From contig PLXE01000106.1 of NCBI GenBank assembly GCA_003151335.1, forward strand, positions 1 to 64,000: a stretch of 64,000 nucleotides of DNA, in the 5' to 3' direction. A program made the translations under genes and the position numbers. The notes beneath the pieces are model-generated. The model worked only from the letters and a program-made list of their open reading frames with translations, searched no databases and had not been told where the DNA came from. Shown in pieces: positions 18,768 through 27,885 of the stretch (its first letter is position 1; the number at the start of each line of letters is the position of its first letter). Source of the stretch: Acidobacteriaceae bacterium. GTDB taxonomy: Bacteria; Acidobacteriota; Terriglobia; Terriglobales; Acidobacteriaceae.

Positions 18768-19679
18768 TTAGCGCGCCGCCCTCAGCAGCATGGCCAGAAT
18801 CGCCATACGCGTTTTCACTCCGTTGCGGACCTGCTCATGAATGCAGGACTGCGGGCCGTCCGCCACTTCGCTGGTCAGTTCCATGCCGCGAATCACCGGC
18901 CCGGGATGCATCAGGACCGCATCCGGCTTTGCCAGCATCATGCGTTGCGGCGTGACCTGGTAGTTGGCAATATAGTCCTCAACGCTAAGATGCTTTCCTG
19001 CGAGCCGCTCCTTCTGCACCCGCAACGCCATCACCACGTCAGCACCTTGCAATGCGATATTCAGGTCGTGGCAGGCGGTCACTCCCGGCGCGAGGGAGGC
19101 GGAGATCTCGGGCACGAAATCCGGCGGGCCGCAGAAAACAATGTCCGCATCGAAGCGCGAAAGCAGCTCCGCATTGGATCGCGCGACCCGGCTGTGATAC
19201 ACGTCGCCGACGATCACCACGCGCAAACCGTTTAGCCGCTTCTTATGGGTGGTGATGGTCAAGGCATCGAGCAGCGCCTGGGAAGGATGCTGATGCATTC
19301 CATCGCCCGCATTCACGATCGGCACTCGCACATAACGCGCCAACAGGTAGGCTGCGCCGCTGTTGGCGTGCCGCATGACGATGGCATCGGCTCCCAGGTT
19401 TGCCACCGTCCAGCCGGTATCAATGAGCGATTCGCCCTTCTCGATGCTGGAAGAGACCGGAGTCACCAGCGTGGTCGCGGCGCCCAGGGTTTTGGCGGCA
19501 AACTCGAATGAGGTGCGGGTGCGGGTGGAAGATTCGTAGAAGAGCAGGGCCACGCGTTTGCCGCGCAGCAATTGCGACGGACGGCTGGGATCCATGCGCC
19601 GAGCCAGCGCCAAAATGGACTCAATCTGCGCAGTAGTAAGTTGTTCGATGCCCAGCAGCGAATGCAGTTGCGGCTTCAT
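18768..19679 (-). CDS. pyrB: Aspartate carbamoyltransferase catalytic chain
   Basis: 303-residue enzyme joining carbamoyl phosphate to aspartate, the first committed step of pyrimidine synthesis. The carbamoyl-phosphate loop STRTRTSFE is at residues 51-59, with HPSQALLDALT and MHPGPVIRGMEL further on. No regulatory chain (pyrI) is nearby, as expected for a PyrR-controlled operon. Its ATG overlaps the pyrR stop by four bases. Confidence 0.97.
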   Translation of the reverse strand: MKPQLHSLLGIEQLTTAQIESILALARRMDPSRPSQLLRGKRVALLFYESSTRTRTSFEFAAKTLGAATTLVTPVSSSIEKGESLIDTGWTVANLGADAIVMRHANSGAAYLLARYVRVPIVNAGDGMHQHPSQALLDALTITTHKKRLNGLRVVIVGDVYHSRVARSNAELLSRFDADIVFCGPPDFVPEISASLAPGVTACHDLNIALQGADVVMALRVQKERLAGKHLSVEDYIANYQVTPQRMMLAKPDAVLMHPGPVIRGMELTSEVADGPQSCIHEQVRNGVKTRMAILAMLLRAAR

Positions 19680-20257
19680 CGGCTTTCGTCCACCCGCTCC
19701 ATTAACAGAACTTTGTCGGAGCCATCCGTCTCTTGCAATTTCAATTCGATGAATTGATTGGTGGTGGTGTGGATGGTGCGGCCGACGAAGCCCGCCTCGA
19801 TGGGCAATTCGCGATGGCCGCGGTCAATCAGCGTGCAAAGTTGAATGCGGCGCGGGCGCCCATGAGCAAACAACGCATCCAGCGCTGCGCGGGCGGTCCG
19901 CCCGGTGTAGAGCACGTCATCCACCAGGATGATGTTCTTGTCCTGAATGTCGAATTCCATGGTGCTCGTCTTCACCTCCGGGCGATGCCCGACGGTCGAG
20001 AGATCGTCGCGATAGAGCGTAATGTCCAGGGTGCCGACCGGCACGGCGGTTTTTTCGATGCGTCCCAAAATCTTTGCCAACCGCTGCGCCAGCGGCACAC
20101 CGCGCCGCATGATGCCGACCAGTCCAAGGTTGGCGACGCCATTGTTCTTTTCGACAATCTCATGCGCCAGCCGGACCAGGGTGCGCTCGATTTCCGATGC
20201 AGACAGGATTTGCGATTTCTCGCGGAGATTCGAGGACTGGATGGAGGCCTTGGTCAT
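19676..20257 (-). CDS. pyrR: Bifunctional pyr operon regulator / uracil phosphoribosyltransferase
   Basis: 193-residue PyrR. The PRPP-binding loop VDDVLYTGRT is at residues 112-121, and the family stretches LVGIMRRGVPLAQRLA and LYRDDLS are present. PyrR binds the pyr mRNA with UMP and promotes attenuation in Gram-positive bacteria. The 80 bases upstream show no clear anti-antiterminator hairpin, so the control mode here is unknown. First gene of the pyrR-pyrB-pyrC unit. Confidence 0.96.
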   Translation of the reverse strand: MTKASIQSSNLREKSQILSASEIERTLVRLAHEIVEKNNGVANLGLVGIMRRGVPLAQRLAKILGRIEKTAVPVGTLDITLYRDDLSTVGHRPEVKTSTMEFDIQDKNIILVDDVLYTGRTARAALDALFAHGRPRRIQLCTLIDRGHRELPIEAGFVGRTIHTTTNQFIELKLQETDGSDKVLLMERVDESR

Positions 20258-20336
20258 GCCGTTCGCATCATACGAAAGCCCAAGCCGCGGAGCAACCCTG
20301 CCCCTGCACAGTGTGTTCCTGCGCAGCGGTCGATGA

Positions 20337-21062
20337 TCATCGGAATTCCCGCCGCCTGCCGGACATCGAGGCCCCCAGCGCGCCGCCGGCAGCGGTGATT
20401 GCGATGAACACCACTCCCAGCACGAGTAAAATCAGCACCACGAAGGTTGCGGCGCCTTGTGGACTGCCCATCCAGTCCATGAAGTGCTGCACTATGGCCT
20501 GCGCCTTGGGATCGGGATTGTTCGCCATCTGCTTTTCCATCTGCTCCTGCATGGCACGACGGAAATCGGAATTAGAACGAAACAACGCGAACGACAGTAC
20601 CGTCACCACCGCGTTGACCATGAACCCGATGACGCCTGCCAGGGCGCCCAGCTTCATGCCCATCCCCGGAGTAATCAAGGTCCCCGGCACTTGCTTGCGA
20701 TACATCGCAACCGAGAGCACACCCGCGCCCAGCATCCAGAGACAACAACCGATGGAGACGAACGGAATGGCGGTGAGAATTGCGGCCCCAACTCCGGCCA
20801 GCAGCGCGCCCTTCCATGCCAGGCCCCATTGAATGGCGCTTCCCTGAGACGCATAGGGTGCGCCGCCCTGGGTCCAACCTGGTCCGGGACCTACGGAATA
20901 GGCGGCCGGAGGAACTTCCCTCGGAGCGCTGGGTGGGAGCGGCGGCGGCGCGGGCAAATCTTCTTCAGGCGGAATGACTCGAATCTGCGGGGCGCCACAG
21001 TGCGGACAAAACGTGGTGCCCTCTTCAATCGAGGCCTGGCAGCGATAGCAGGGATGTTCCAC
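20337..21062 (-). CDS. Zinc-ribbon membrane protein
   Basis: Protein with an N-terminal zinc ribbon (CYRCQASIEEGTTFCPHCG), a Pro-rich linker and about four hydrophobic segments (GALLAGVGAAILTAIPFV, CCLWMLGAGVLSVAM, LGALAGVIGFMVNAVVTVL, ATFVVLILLVLGVVFIAI). No function is known; it may be a membrane sensor or scaffold. GTG 21062 starts right at the zinc ribbon (241 residues), while TTG 21098 would add 12 residues; neither has a good ribosome-binding site. It lies between der and pyrR. Confidence 0.7.
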   Translation of the reverse strand: MEHPCYRCQASIEEGTTFCPHCGAPQIRVIPPEEDLPAPPPLPPSAPREVPPAAYSVGPGPGWTQGGAPYASQGSAIQWGLAWKGALLAGVGAAILTAIPFVSIGCCLWMLGAGVLSVAMYRKQVPGTLITPGMGMKLGALAGVIGFMVNAVVTVLSFALFRSNSDFRRAMQEQMEKQMANNPDPKAQAIVQHFMDWMGSPQGAATFVVLILLVLGVVFIAITAAGGALGASMSGRRREFR

Positions 21063-21128
21063 TAGCGAAAAGTTACAGCAGATACGCCGCGCGCGCAACA
21101 GTAGGGCTGCATCGTTGGGAAAGGCCGC

Positions 21129-22577
21129 CTACTTGTTATCGTTTCGCGCCCGGTTCTTAATCCAGATGGGCGTGCCCACAAACCCGAAGGCCGCGCGAAT
21201 CTGGTTTTCCAGAAAGCGCTGATAGGAGAAGTGCAGCTTCACCGCACGGTCGGTGAACAGAATGAAGGTGGGCGGTGACACCCCGGCCTGCGTCATGTAT
21301 AGGATCTTGACCCGCTTCGCCACCGGGACCGAAGCCCGCTCAAAATCAACCTTGGCAAGGAAGCGGTTCATCTGTCCCGTGCCGATGCGCTTGCGCCGCT
21401 CGCGCGCCACCAGCTCCAGCGTGGAAAAAACCTTGGCGAGATTGCGCCCGGTCGTCGCAGAGACAAACAACACTGGAGCGTACGACAGAAATTTCAAATG
21501 CCGCCGGACCTGCTCCTCGTAAACGCTGCGCTCGGCAGGAGGCTTGCCGTCGGTTCGCTTATCCGTCACCAAGTCCCATTTGTTGATAACGATGATGACC
21601 GACCGGCCGCTCTCGTGCGCGTAGCCGGCGATCGTGGCATCGCTGGCGGTGACGCCTTCCACGGCATCAATCAACATCAGCGCGACGTCGGCGCCTTCAA
21701 GATGCTTGCGCGCCATCACCACCGACAACTTCTCGGCCGTTAGTTCGGTCTTGCCTTTGCGGCGAATGCCGGCAGTATCAATGAAGCGGTACTCTCGCCC
21801 ATCGCGCTCGATCAGTTCATCCACGGCATCGCGGGTGGTGCCGGCAATCGGTGATACAATCGCGCGCGCCGACCCCGTGAGCGCGTTCAGCAGCGTGGAT
21901 TTGCCGACATTGGGCCGGCCAATAATCGCGACTCGCGTCTCGCGTTGAACTTCTGCTTCTTCTTCGCCGATCTCAGGCGCGCTCTCCTCGCGCGACGGTG
22001 GTGCCTCCTCAATCGTGGCTTCCCGGTCTGGCATCACGCTCAGTACGTGCTCCAACAATTCGGCAATGCCGTTGCCGTTCTCGGCGGAGATCGGAAACAG
22101 TTCCTTGATCCCGAGCCGGCGGAATTCCTGGGCATAGGGCTCGAGCTGCGGCGTGTCGGCTTTGTTGACGGCCAACAGCAGCGGCTTGCCGGTGCGCAGC
22201 AACAGCCGTGCAAGGTCAATGTCGGGAGACGCCAACTCCGTGCGTCCATCCACCACCAGCACGATGACGTCGGCCTCTTCCAGCGCCACTCGCGCCTGCC
22301 GGAAGATCTCCGCCGGAATCAGTCGCGGGTCGTCGGGAACGATGCCGCCGGTATCCACCACTCGGAACTTCTTGCCGATCCATTCCACATCGCCGTAGAT
22401 GCGGTCGCGCGTGATACCGGGCTCGTCGCCAACGATGGCGCGGCGCGACCCGACCAGGCGGTTAAACAGCGTGGACTTGCCGACGTTGGGACGGCCCACA
22501 ATGGCCAGCGTGCCGACAGTGGGCGGTTCGCCCTGTTCGGCAGTCCTGCTGGACTCAAATTGCATGCGACGATTCAC
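21129..22577 (-). CDS. der: GTPase Der (EngA)
   Basis: 482-residue essential GTPase for 50S ribosome assembly. Two tandem G domains are seen, each opening with GRPNVGKST (about residues 28 and 220), with DTGG and DTAG switch motifs and NKAD and NKWD specificity motifs. A KH-like C-terminal domain follows (KVDFERASVPVAKRVKILY). The spacer between the G domains is Glu-rich. Start is ATG 22577, with ATG 22565 possible. Divergent from dinG, which begins 33 bases away. Confidence 0.97.
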   Translation of the reverse strand: MNRRMQFESSRTAEQGEPPTVGTLAIVGRPNVGKSTLFNRLVGSRRAIVGDEPGITRDRIYGDVEWIGKKFRVVDTGGIVPDDPRLIPAEIFRQARVALEEADVIVLVVDGRTELASPDIDLARLLLRTGKPLLLAVNKADTPQLEPYAQEFRRLGIKELFPISAENGNGIAELLEHVLSVMPDREATIEEAPPSREESAPEIGEEEAEVQRETRVAIIGRPNVGKSTLLNALTGSARAIVSPIAGTTRDAVDELIERDGREYRFIDTAGIRRKGKTELTAEKLSVVMARKHLEGADVALMLIDAVEGVTASDATIAGYAHESGRSVIIVINKWDLVTDKRTDGKPPAERSVYEEQVRRHLKFLSYAPVLFVSATTGRNLAKVFSTLELVARERRKRIGTGQMNRFLAKVDFERASVPVAKRVKILYMTQAGVSPPTFILFTDRAVKLHFSYQRFLENQIRAAFGFVGTPIWIKNRARNDNK

Positions 22578-22609
22578 TGAGACTCTTTCCGGCGCCGGTT
22601 CAAACAGCG

Positions 22610-24640
22610 ATGGCCCTTAGCGACTATTATAGGGACAAGACTCCTCCTGTCGTGTCTTCCAAACCACAATCCGCCGCACTGGCCGCACGTTTGCCCTCGC
22701 TGTATCAGTTCTTCGGCCCGGGTGGCGTGTTGGCGCGCACTCATCCGGCGTACGAGTTCCGCCGCGGGCAGCTTCAAATGGCGGAGGCCGTGGAGCAAGC
22801 GCTGCAAGAGCGCCGCCACCTGATCGTCGAAGCCGGCACCGGCACTGGCAAGACGCTGGCCTACCTGCTGCCGGTGATCCGTTCGGGCAAACGCGTCATC
22901 ATCTCAACCGGCACCAAGACCTTGCAGGAGCAGCTCTTCTTCAAAGACGTTCCGTTTCTGCGCGAGCATCTCGGCGAACTGCGCGTCTGCTACATGAAGG
23001 GCCGCAGCAATTATCTCTGCCGCAAGAAGCTCTACGACCTCACCGCTCAGCCGCTGCTGAACGGACTGGAAGAGATCAGCCAATTCCGCATCATCAGCGA
23101 CTGGGAGAAGACCACCGAAAGCGGCGACCGCGCGGAGTTGGCCGAACTGCCGGAGAACAGCCATCTGTGGCCCAAGCTGGATGCGCGCACCGACCGCTGC
23201 ATCGGCTCGCAATGCCAGCAGTTTGACCGCTGTTTCATCACCGAGATGCGCCGCCGCGCCGCCGAGAGCGACATCATCATCGTCAATCATCACCTGTTCT
23301 GCGCCGACCTGGCGATCAAAGCGGCCAAAGACCATGCGCCCGACACCGGTGTGCTGCCGGACGCAGGCATCGTCGTCTTCGACGAAGCGCACGAGTTGGA
23401 GGACGTGGCCACCAACTACTTCGGCGTCACGGTCTCACATCTTCGGGTGGACGAATTGCTCCGCGATGTCGAGCAGACCCTGCGGCGGGTAAATGTGCCC
23501 ATTACGGAAGTCATGCCGGCATGCGCTCAGGTACGCGACCGTTCGCAGTTCTTCTTCTCGCTGCTGCCGCCGGGCGAAGGCCGTTTCGCGTTTGAAAATC
23601 GCCCGGAGTTTCTGGAAGAAAATGGCGACGAATATCTTGGCCTGCAGAATTCGTTGCTGCATCTTTACACCGAGCTGCAAGCCATTCCCAACAAGCCCGA
23701 CGAGGTGCACGCCCTGGCTCGCCGAGTAGAAGAGTTGCGTGTCAACTTGGGATTCATCCTAGAGGGCGAGGAGCGCAACATCGTCTTCTGGATCGAACGC
23801 CGCACCGGACGCGGCCCCCAGCACAATGTATTTCTCCAAGCCACCCCGATCACGGTGTCGGACATCCTGCGCACCACATTGTTTGAGCACCTGGAGTCGG
23901 CGGTGCTGACCTCCGCAACGCTGGCCGTCGCGGGAGGCTTCGAGTACATCCGCACCCGCATCGGAATCGAACACGCCCGCGAACTGGTGGTGCAATCGCA
24001 CTTCGACTATGAGAGCCAGGCGCTGCTGTATGTGCCGCCTGACCTACCCGACCCGCGCGAGGCGCAATTCGTGGAGCGCGCGTCGCAACGCGTCAAGCAA
24101 CTGCTGGAGATCACGCGCGGACGCGCGTTCTGTTTGTTCACCAGCTACGCGCTGATGCATCAGATGTACGAGCAATTGCTGGGCGAGTTGGCATTTCCCT
24201 TGTTGTTGCAGGGCGATGCGCCGAAGAATGCGCTGCTGGAGGAGTTCCGGCTGACGCCGAATGCAGTCCTATTTGCCACCTCGTCGTTCTGGCAAGGGGT
24301 TGACGTGCAAGGCGAGCAACTCAGCTGCGTCATCATTGACAAGCTGCCGTTCGCCGTGCCGAACGACCCCGTGGTGGCCGCCCGAATCAGGGCCATTGAT
24401 GAAGAGGGCGGAAATGCCTTCTTCCAGTATCAGGTGCCCAGCGCCGCCCTTTCGCTGAAGCAGGGTTTCGGCAGGCTGATTCGTTCGCTGCACGACCGCG
24501 GCCTGCTTTGCCTGCTCGACAATCGCATCTTGAGAAAGCAGTACGGGCGCGTGTTCCTCGACAGCCTGCCGAAGTATGGCAGAACGACCGACATAAAAAC
24601 CGTGGAAGAGTTCTTTGGAACCGAAAGCGCAGAGCGATAG
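22610..24640 (+). CDS. dinG: DinG/YoaA-type ATP-dependent DNA helicase with Fe-S domain
   Basis: 676-residue superfamily 2 helicase related to XPD. Walker A EAGTGTGKT is at residues 74-82 and the DEAH box at 258-261. The four Fe-S ligands are C137, C197, C202 and C208, with the usual uneven spacing. The C-terminal motor half ends in the typical ALSLKQGFGRLIRS. Such enzymes unwind DNA forks, R-loops or G-quadruplexes in repair. It has no exonuclease domain. ATG 22610 lies near the divergent der start. Confidence 0.93.
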   Translation: MALSDYYRDKTPPVVSSKPQSAALAARLPSLYQFFGPGGVLARTHPAYEFRRGQLQMAEAVEQALQERRHLIVEAGTGTGKTLAYLLPVIRSGKRVIISTGTKTLQEQLFFKDVPFLREHLGELRVCYMKGRSNYLCRKKLYDLTAQPLLNGLEEISQFRIISDWEKTTESGDRAELAELPENSHLWPKLDARTDRCIGSQCQQFDRCFITEMRRRAAESDIIIVNHHLFCADLAIKAAKDHAPDTGVLPDAGIVVFDEAHELEDVATNYFGVTVSHLRVDELLRDVEQTLRRVNVPITEVMPACAQVRDRSQFFFSLLPPGEGRFAFENRPEFLEENGDEYLGLQNSLLHLYTELQAIPNKPDEVHALARRVEELRVNLGFILEGEERNIVFWIERRTGRGPQHNVFLQATPITVSDILRTTLFEHLESAVLTSATLAVAGGFEYIRTRIGIEHARELVVQSHFDYESQALLYVPPDLPDPREAQFVERASQRVKQLLEITRGRAFCLFTSYALMHQMYEQLLGELAFPLLLQGDAPKNALLEEFRLTPNAVLFATSSFWQGVDVQGEQLSCVIIDKLPFAVPNDPVVAARIRAIDEEGGNAFFQYQVPSAALSLKQGFGRLIRSLHDRGLLCLLDNRILRKQYGRVFLDSLPKYGRTTDIKTVEEFFGTESAER

Positions 24641-24687
24641 AGGGCCTGTTTTCGCCGCTCCTGCGACATTCGCGTAGAATCGAGAAA

Positions 24688-24719
24688 CTGACAACTGACT
24701 ACTGACTACCGACAACTGC
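24688..24719. repeat. CTGACAACTGACTA-type micro-repeat
   Basis: Degenerate repeat of ACTGAC / GACAACTG words in 32 bases, ending one base before the TTG start of the VTT-domain gene. It replaces the usual ribosome-binding site region. Confidence 0.75.
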
Positions 24720-24720
24720 C

Positions 24721-25356
24721 TTGAAGCACCTTCTCCACAAGTGGACGCTGCTGATCCTGGCGCTGCTGAAGCCGCTGGGCATCTGGGGTGTGCTGGGATT
24801 CGCCGCGGTGGACGCGGCCTTTCTCGGCATGCCGCTCGATGCCATCGTGGCGGGCTACGTCTGGGCCAACCCGCACCGCCTGCTGCTGTACTCGGCCATG
24901 GCGGCGGCGGGCTCGGCGCTGGGCAGCATCGTCATCTACGTGATCGGGTACAAGAGCGGCGAGGTGCTGCTGATGAAGCGCATGGGCGAGAAGCGCTTCA
25001 ACAAAATCAAGGCCGCCTTCGATCGCCACGAATTTCTCGCGCTCATGCTGCCGTCCATGCTGCCTCCGCCGACGCCCTTCAAGCTGTTCGTGCTCTCCGC
25101 AGGCGTGGCCGAGATGAGGTTCAGCCATTTCCTGATGGCGATTTTCTCCGGACGGTTTCTGCGCTTCGTGGTGCTGTCGTTTCTGGTGATTCGCTATGGC
25201 CCGGGGATCGTGGGCTTCATCGGCGGCATGGTGCACAACCACTGGAGATACGTCATCGCCGCCATTGCCACGGCTTGCCTCGTGGGTTGGTGGATTTGGA
25301 GAATGAGGAAGTTGAAGTCGGCGCGTAAGGCCAGTGGCATGCGACCGCTGGACTGA
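24721..25356 (+). CDS. VTT-domain (DedA/YqaA-like) membrane protein
   Basis: 211-residue inner-membrane protein of the SNARE-associated/VTT family, whose members move or scramble lipids such as undecaprenyl phosphate or phosphatidylethanolamine. Five hydrophobic segments are visible, with the re-entrant-type motif FLGMPLDAIVAGYVWANP and a second PSMLPPPTPFKLFVLSAGVAEM. The start appears to be TTG 24721; the next in-frame ATG would remove the first segment. A micro-repeat lies directly upstream. Confidence 0.82.
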   Translation: MKHLLHKWTLLILALLKPLGIWGVLGFAAVDAAFLGMPLDAIVAGYVWANPHRLLLYSAMAAAGSALGSIVIYVIGYKSGEVLLMKRMGEKRFNKIKAAFDRHEFLALMLPSMLPPPTPFKLFVLSAGVAEMRFSHFLMAIFSGRFLRFVVLSFLVIRYGPGIVGFIGGMVHNHWRYVIAAIATACLVGWWIWRMRKLKSARKASGMRPLD

Positions 25357-25376
25357 CCCGAGCGGCCGCCTCGGCT

Positions 25377-25958
25377 TTACAACGCTCCCTCTTTCCCGTG
25401 CGTGCGAATCAGCACCGTGCCAAAGCGCGTTCCCGAACCATGCGGCTCGATCGAGACCAGGTGCTGGTCGTCGCTGGTGCCGGTCTTGAGTTCCCATCCA
25501 TCGCCGTGCGCGTCCTTACAGGTCAGCTTCTTGTCGGCATCTTCGCCATGCTTTCCCATGTGAACATCCGAGCCACCGCTGTGGCCATTGCACACCAGCA
25601 CATCGCCGAAGCTCTTCAGTTTGTCCTGATAGAACGATTTGACTTTTTCTGGCGAGTCGTCCGTCTCGTACTCGGCTGCGACCACCTTCAGTCCAAATCC
25701 CAGTGCCCCCATGTCTATATTTGCGGAATGGCTGTCCCCGTTGTCTGCTGGGCGCACATGCGCACCCGGATAAACCGGAATGCCGTTGTCCGCCGGCTTG
25801 TCGCTGGTGTTCACCTTCAGGTTGGTGAATGGAGTCTTAATATCGACCTTCTTGTTCTGCTTGTCCTTATCGTCCACATTAATCGAGCAGGCGGCCAGCA
25901 GCAGCGCGATGCTCGCTATTACCAGAGCGCATGAAAACTTGGTAGCGATGTTCCTCAT
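25377..25958 (-). CDS. Putative lipoprotein of unknown function
   Basis: 193-residue secreted protein with a lipobox, ALLLAAC at residues 18-24, so it should be lipidated on Cys24. The mature part starts with a Lys/Asp-rich linker, then a domain with GIPVYPGAHVR and DSPEKVKSFYQDKLKSFGD, reminiscent of small proteins that measure 'PxYPGA' motifs, but I cannot name the family beyond that. It overlaps the GH3 gene by four bases (ATGA), so the two are co-translated. Confidence 0.78.
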   Translation of the reverse strand: MRNIATKFSCALVIASIALLLAACSINVDDKDKQNKKVDIKTPFTNLKVNTSDKPADNGIPVYPGAHVRPADNGDSHSANIDMGALGFGLKVVAAEYETDDSPEKVKSFYQDKLKSFGDVLVCNGHSGGSDVHMGKHGEDADKKLTCKDAHGDGWELKTGTSDDQHLVSIEPHGSGTRFGTVLIRTHGKEGAL

Positions 25959-27862
25959 TGTTGTGGTCCTCCGCTGGAATCTTGCGCCGCGCCCGTCATT
26001 TTTGCGCCAGGGCCGGCGATGTTCGGAATGGTTACAGGCAAGTGGCCGGTCATCGGGATTTCGCCAAACATTGCCTTCACTGCACTTAACTCAGAAACGC
26101 GACCGCTGGAGAAGGTACACATGTAAGTTTGCACCTCGGGCAATTGGGCGGCAATGTAGGGATTACCCACGGCCACTACGATCGTCTTCTCCGCCGCGCT
26201 TCGCAAAACCTGCCGCAACAGGGTTGCGGACGATTCCTGCATGGCTATTGCGTTGACGGCTGCGCCCTCTTGCGTGCGAACCACTCTGCCCGCAACCGGA
26301 AACTCGTACACGGCGGCGATCACCACTTGCGATTCCTGCACCGCCGCCAAAACCGGCGGCGTCATTCCCGCCGCAACGCGTGGATCGACGTAATACACCT
26401 GTGCGTCAGGAATTCTTGCCCTGAGCTCATGGTCCAGCGTTCGCCCGGAATCGGAGCGGCTATCGTCGGCAAAAATCAATAAGACGGTATTATTGCGCGT
26501 CTCCGCTACTGGCTGATACGGATTCGGCGGCAGCTTGGTTCCCTTTGCGGTGGCTTTTAGCGGGAGGGCTCGATGATTGTCGCGAACCAGCGTGACCGCT
26601 TTGTCCGCGATCTCTTGCGCGGTCGCCAGGCTAGCCGGTTGCGCCACGATCTCATTCACAGCATGGATATCGACCAGCTTGGCCTTGTTCAGTCCAACCG
26701 AGGCCTTGGCGCGCAGGATCTTCAACACCGATTGATCGATGCGCGCTTCGGAGATTTCCCCACTGCGGACCGCGCGCAGCAATCCGTTGTACGAGCCGTC
26801 GAGATCGAAAGGCAGAAGAAGCATGTCGTTACCCGCCTTCACGGATTCGACGGCAGCCCGGCCCGCCCCTTCCGGTCCCTGCTGCGGAAATGACTGCCTC
26901 AACCCACCCATGTCGAGCGCGTCGGTGATGACCAATCCGTGGAAGCCCATCTTCTGCTGCAAGAGTCCAGTCACAATCGCGGGCGAGATTGTGGCCACGT
27001 GATCGGGACCGGAATCGAGTGCCGGGGCAAGCACATGGGCGATCATCACCGCGTCAACTCCCGCTTGTATGGCAGCGCGGAATGGCCGCAGTTCAATCGC
27101 GTCGAAGTGGGCCGCATCGCCTTTCACAACGGGCACGAACACATGGGAGTCACTTTCGGTGTTGCCGTGACCGGGGAAATGTTTGGCCGTGGTCATCATG
27201 CCGAACTGGTGTGCGCCTGCGATGTAGGCGGCTGCCATGTTGCCAACCAGCTTCGGATCCTCGCCGAAGGAGCGGGTGTTGATGATGGGATTCACGGGAT
27301 TGGAATTCACGTCGGCATCGGGAAACCAGTTCCACTGCACGCCGATAGCACGCGCCTCCTGCGCGGTGATGCGGCCGGACTGGCGCGCAAACTCCACATT
27401 ACCGGTAGCGCCGAACGCCATGGCCTGCGGAAAATCCGTGACCCCGTTAAGACGCATGCCCAGTCCATGCTCGAAGTCGGCGGCGAAGATCAGCGGGAAC
27501 TCGGAATCCCTCTGCATTTGATTGATGACCGTGGCCGCTTCGAGCGGTTCATTCTTATAGAGAAAGCCGTCCTCCAAGCGCACGGTGAGTCCGAATCCTC
27601 CGAGGTGGTACTTGCGCATGGTGTCGCGCAAGGCGATGTATTCCGGGCTGTTCACGTTCATGAACTGCGCCAGGGCGCGGACCATGAACATCTGGCCGAT
27701 CTTCTGCTCCAGCGACATTTTCTTCAGCGACTCGCGCGCCCACTTCTCGCCTTTCTTGTCGAGATGGACCGGGGCGGCGGTTTGAAATTGGTCTTTGGCG
27801 TAGCTCATGGGCGACATACAAACTAAGGTCAAAAGTACGGCGAATAGGACTCGACGATTCAT
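25955..27862 (-). CDS. nagZ: Glycoside hydrolase family 3 beta-N-acetylhexosaminidase (NagZ-like)
   Basis: 635-residue secreted enzyme with a signal peptide (cleavage near residue 22). The family 3 barrel carries the NagZ-specific loop KHFPGHGNTESDSH (residues 227-240) holding the His/Asp acid-base pair, and the nucleophile D314 in VITDALDMGGL. A C-terminal GH3_C-type domain (from about 410) is present, which E. coli NagZ lacks but the Bacillus extracellular enzyme has. It would release GlcNAc from muropeptides outside the cytoplasm. Downstream it overlaps the lipoprotein gene. Confidence 0.92.
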   Translation of the reverse strand: MNRRVLFAVLLTLVCMSPMSYAKDQFQTAAPVHLDKKGEKWARESLKKMSLEQKIGQMFMVRALAQFMNVNSPEYIALRDTMRKYHLGGFGLTVRLEDGFLYKNEPLEAATVINQMQRDSEFPLIFAADFEHGLGMRLNGVTDFPQAMAFGATGNVEFARQSGRITAQEARAIGVQWNWFPDADVNSNPVNPIINTRSFGEDPKLVGNMAAAYIAGAHQFGMMTTAKHFPGHGNTESDSHVFVPVVKGDAAHFDAIELRPFRAAIQAGVDAVMIAHVLAPALDSGPDHVATISPAIVTGLLQQKMGFHGLVITDALDMGGLRQSFPQQGPEGAGRAAVESVKAGNDMLLLPFDLDGSYNGLLRAVRSGEISEARIDQSVLKILRAKASVGLNKAKLVDIHAVNEIVAQPASLATAQEIADKAVTLVRDNHRALPLKATAKGTKLPPNPYQPVAETRNNTVLLIFADDSRSDSGRTLDHELRARIPDAQVYYVDPRVAAGMTPPVLAAVQESQVVIAAVYEFPVAGRVVRTQEGAAVNAIAMQESSATLLRQVLRSAAEKTIVVAVGNPYIAAQLPEVQTYMCTFSSGRVSELSAVKAMFGEIPMTGHLPVTIPNIAGPGAKMTGAAQDSSGGPQQ

Positions 27863-27885
27863 GACGAAGTGACCATATCAGACTG

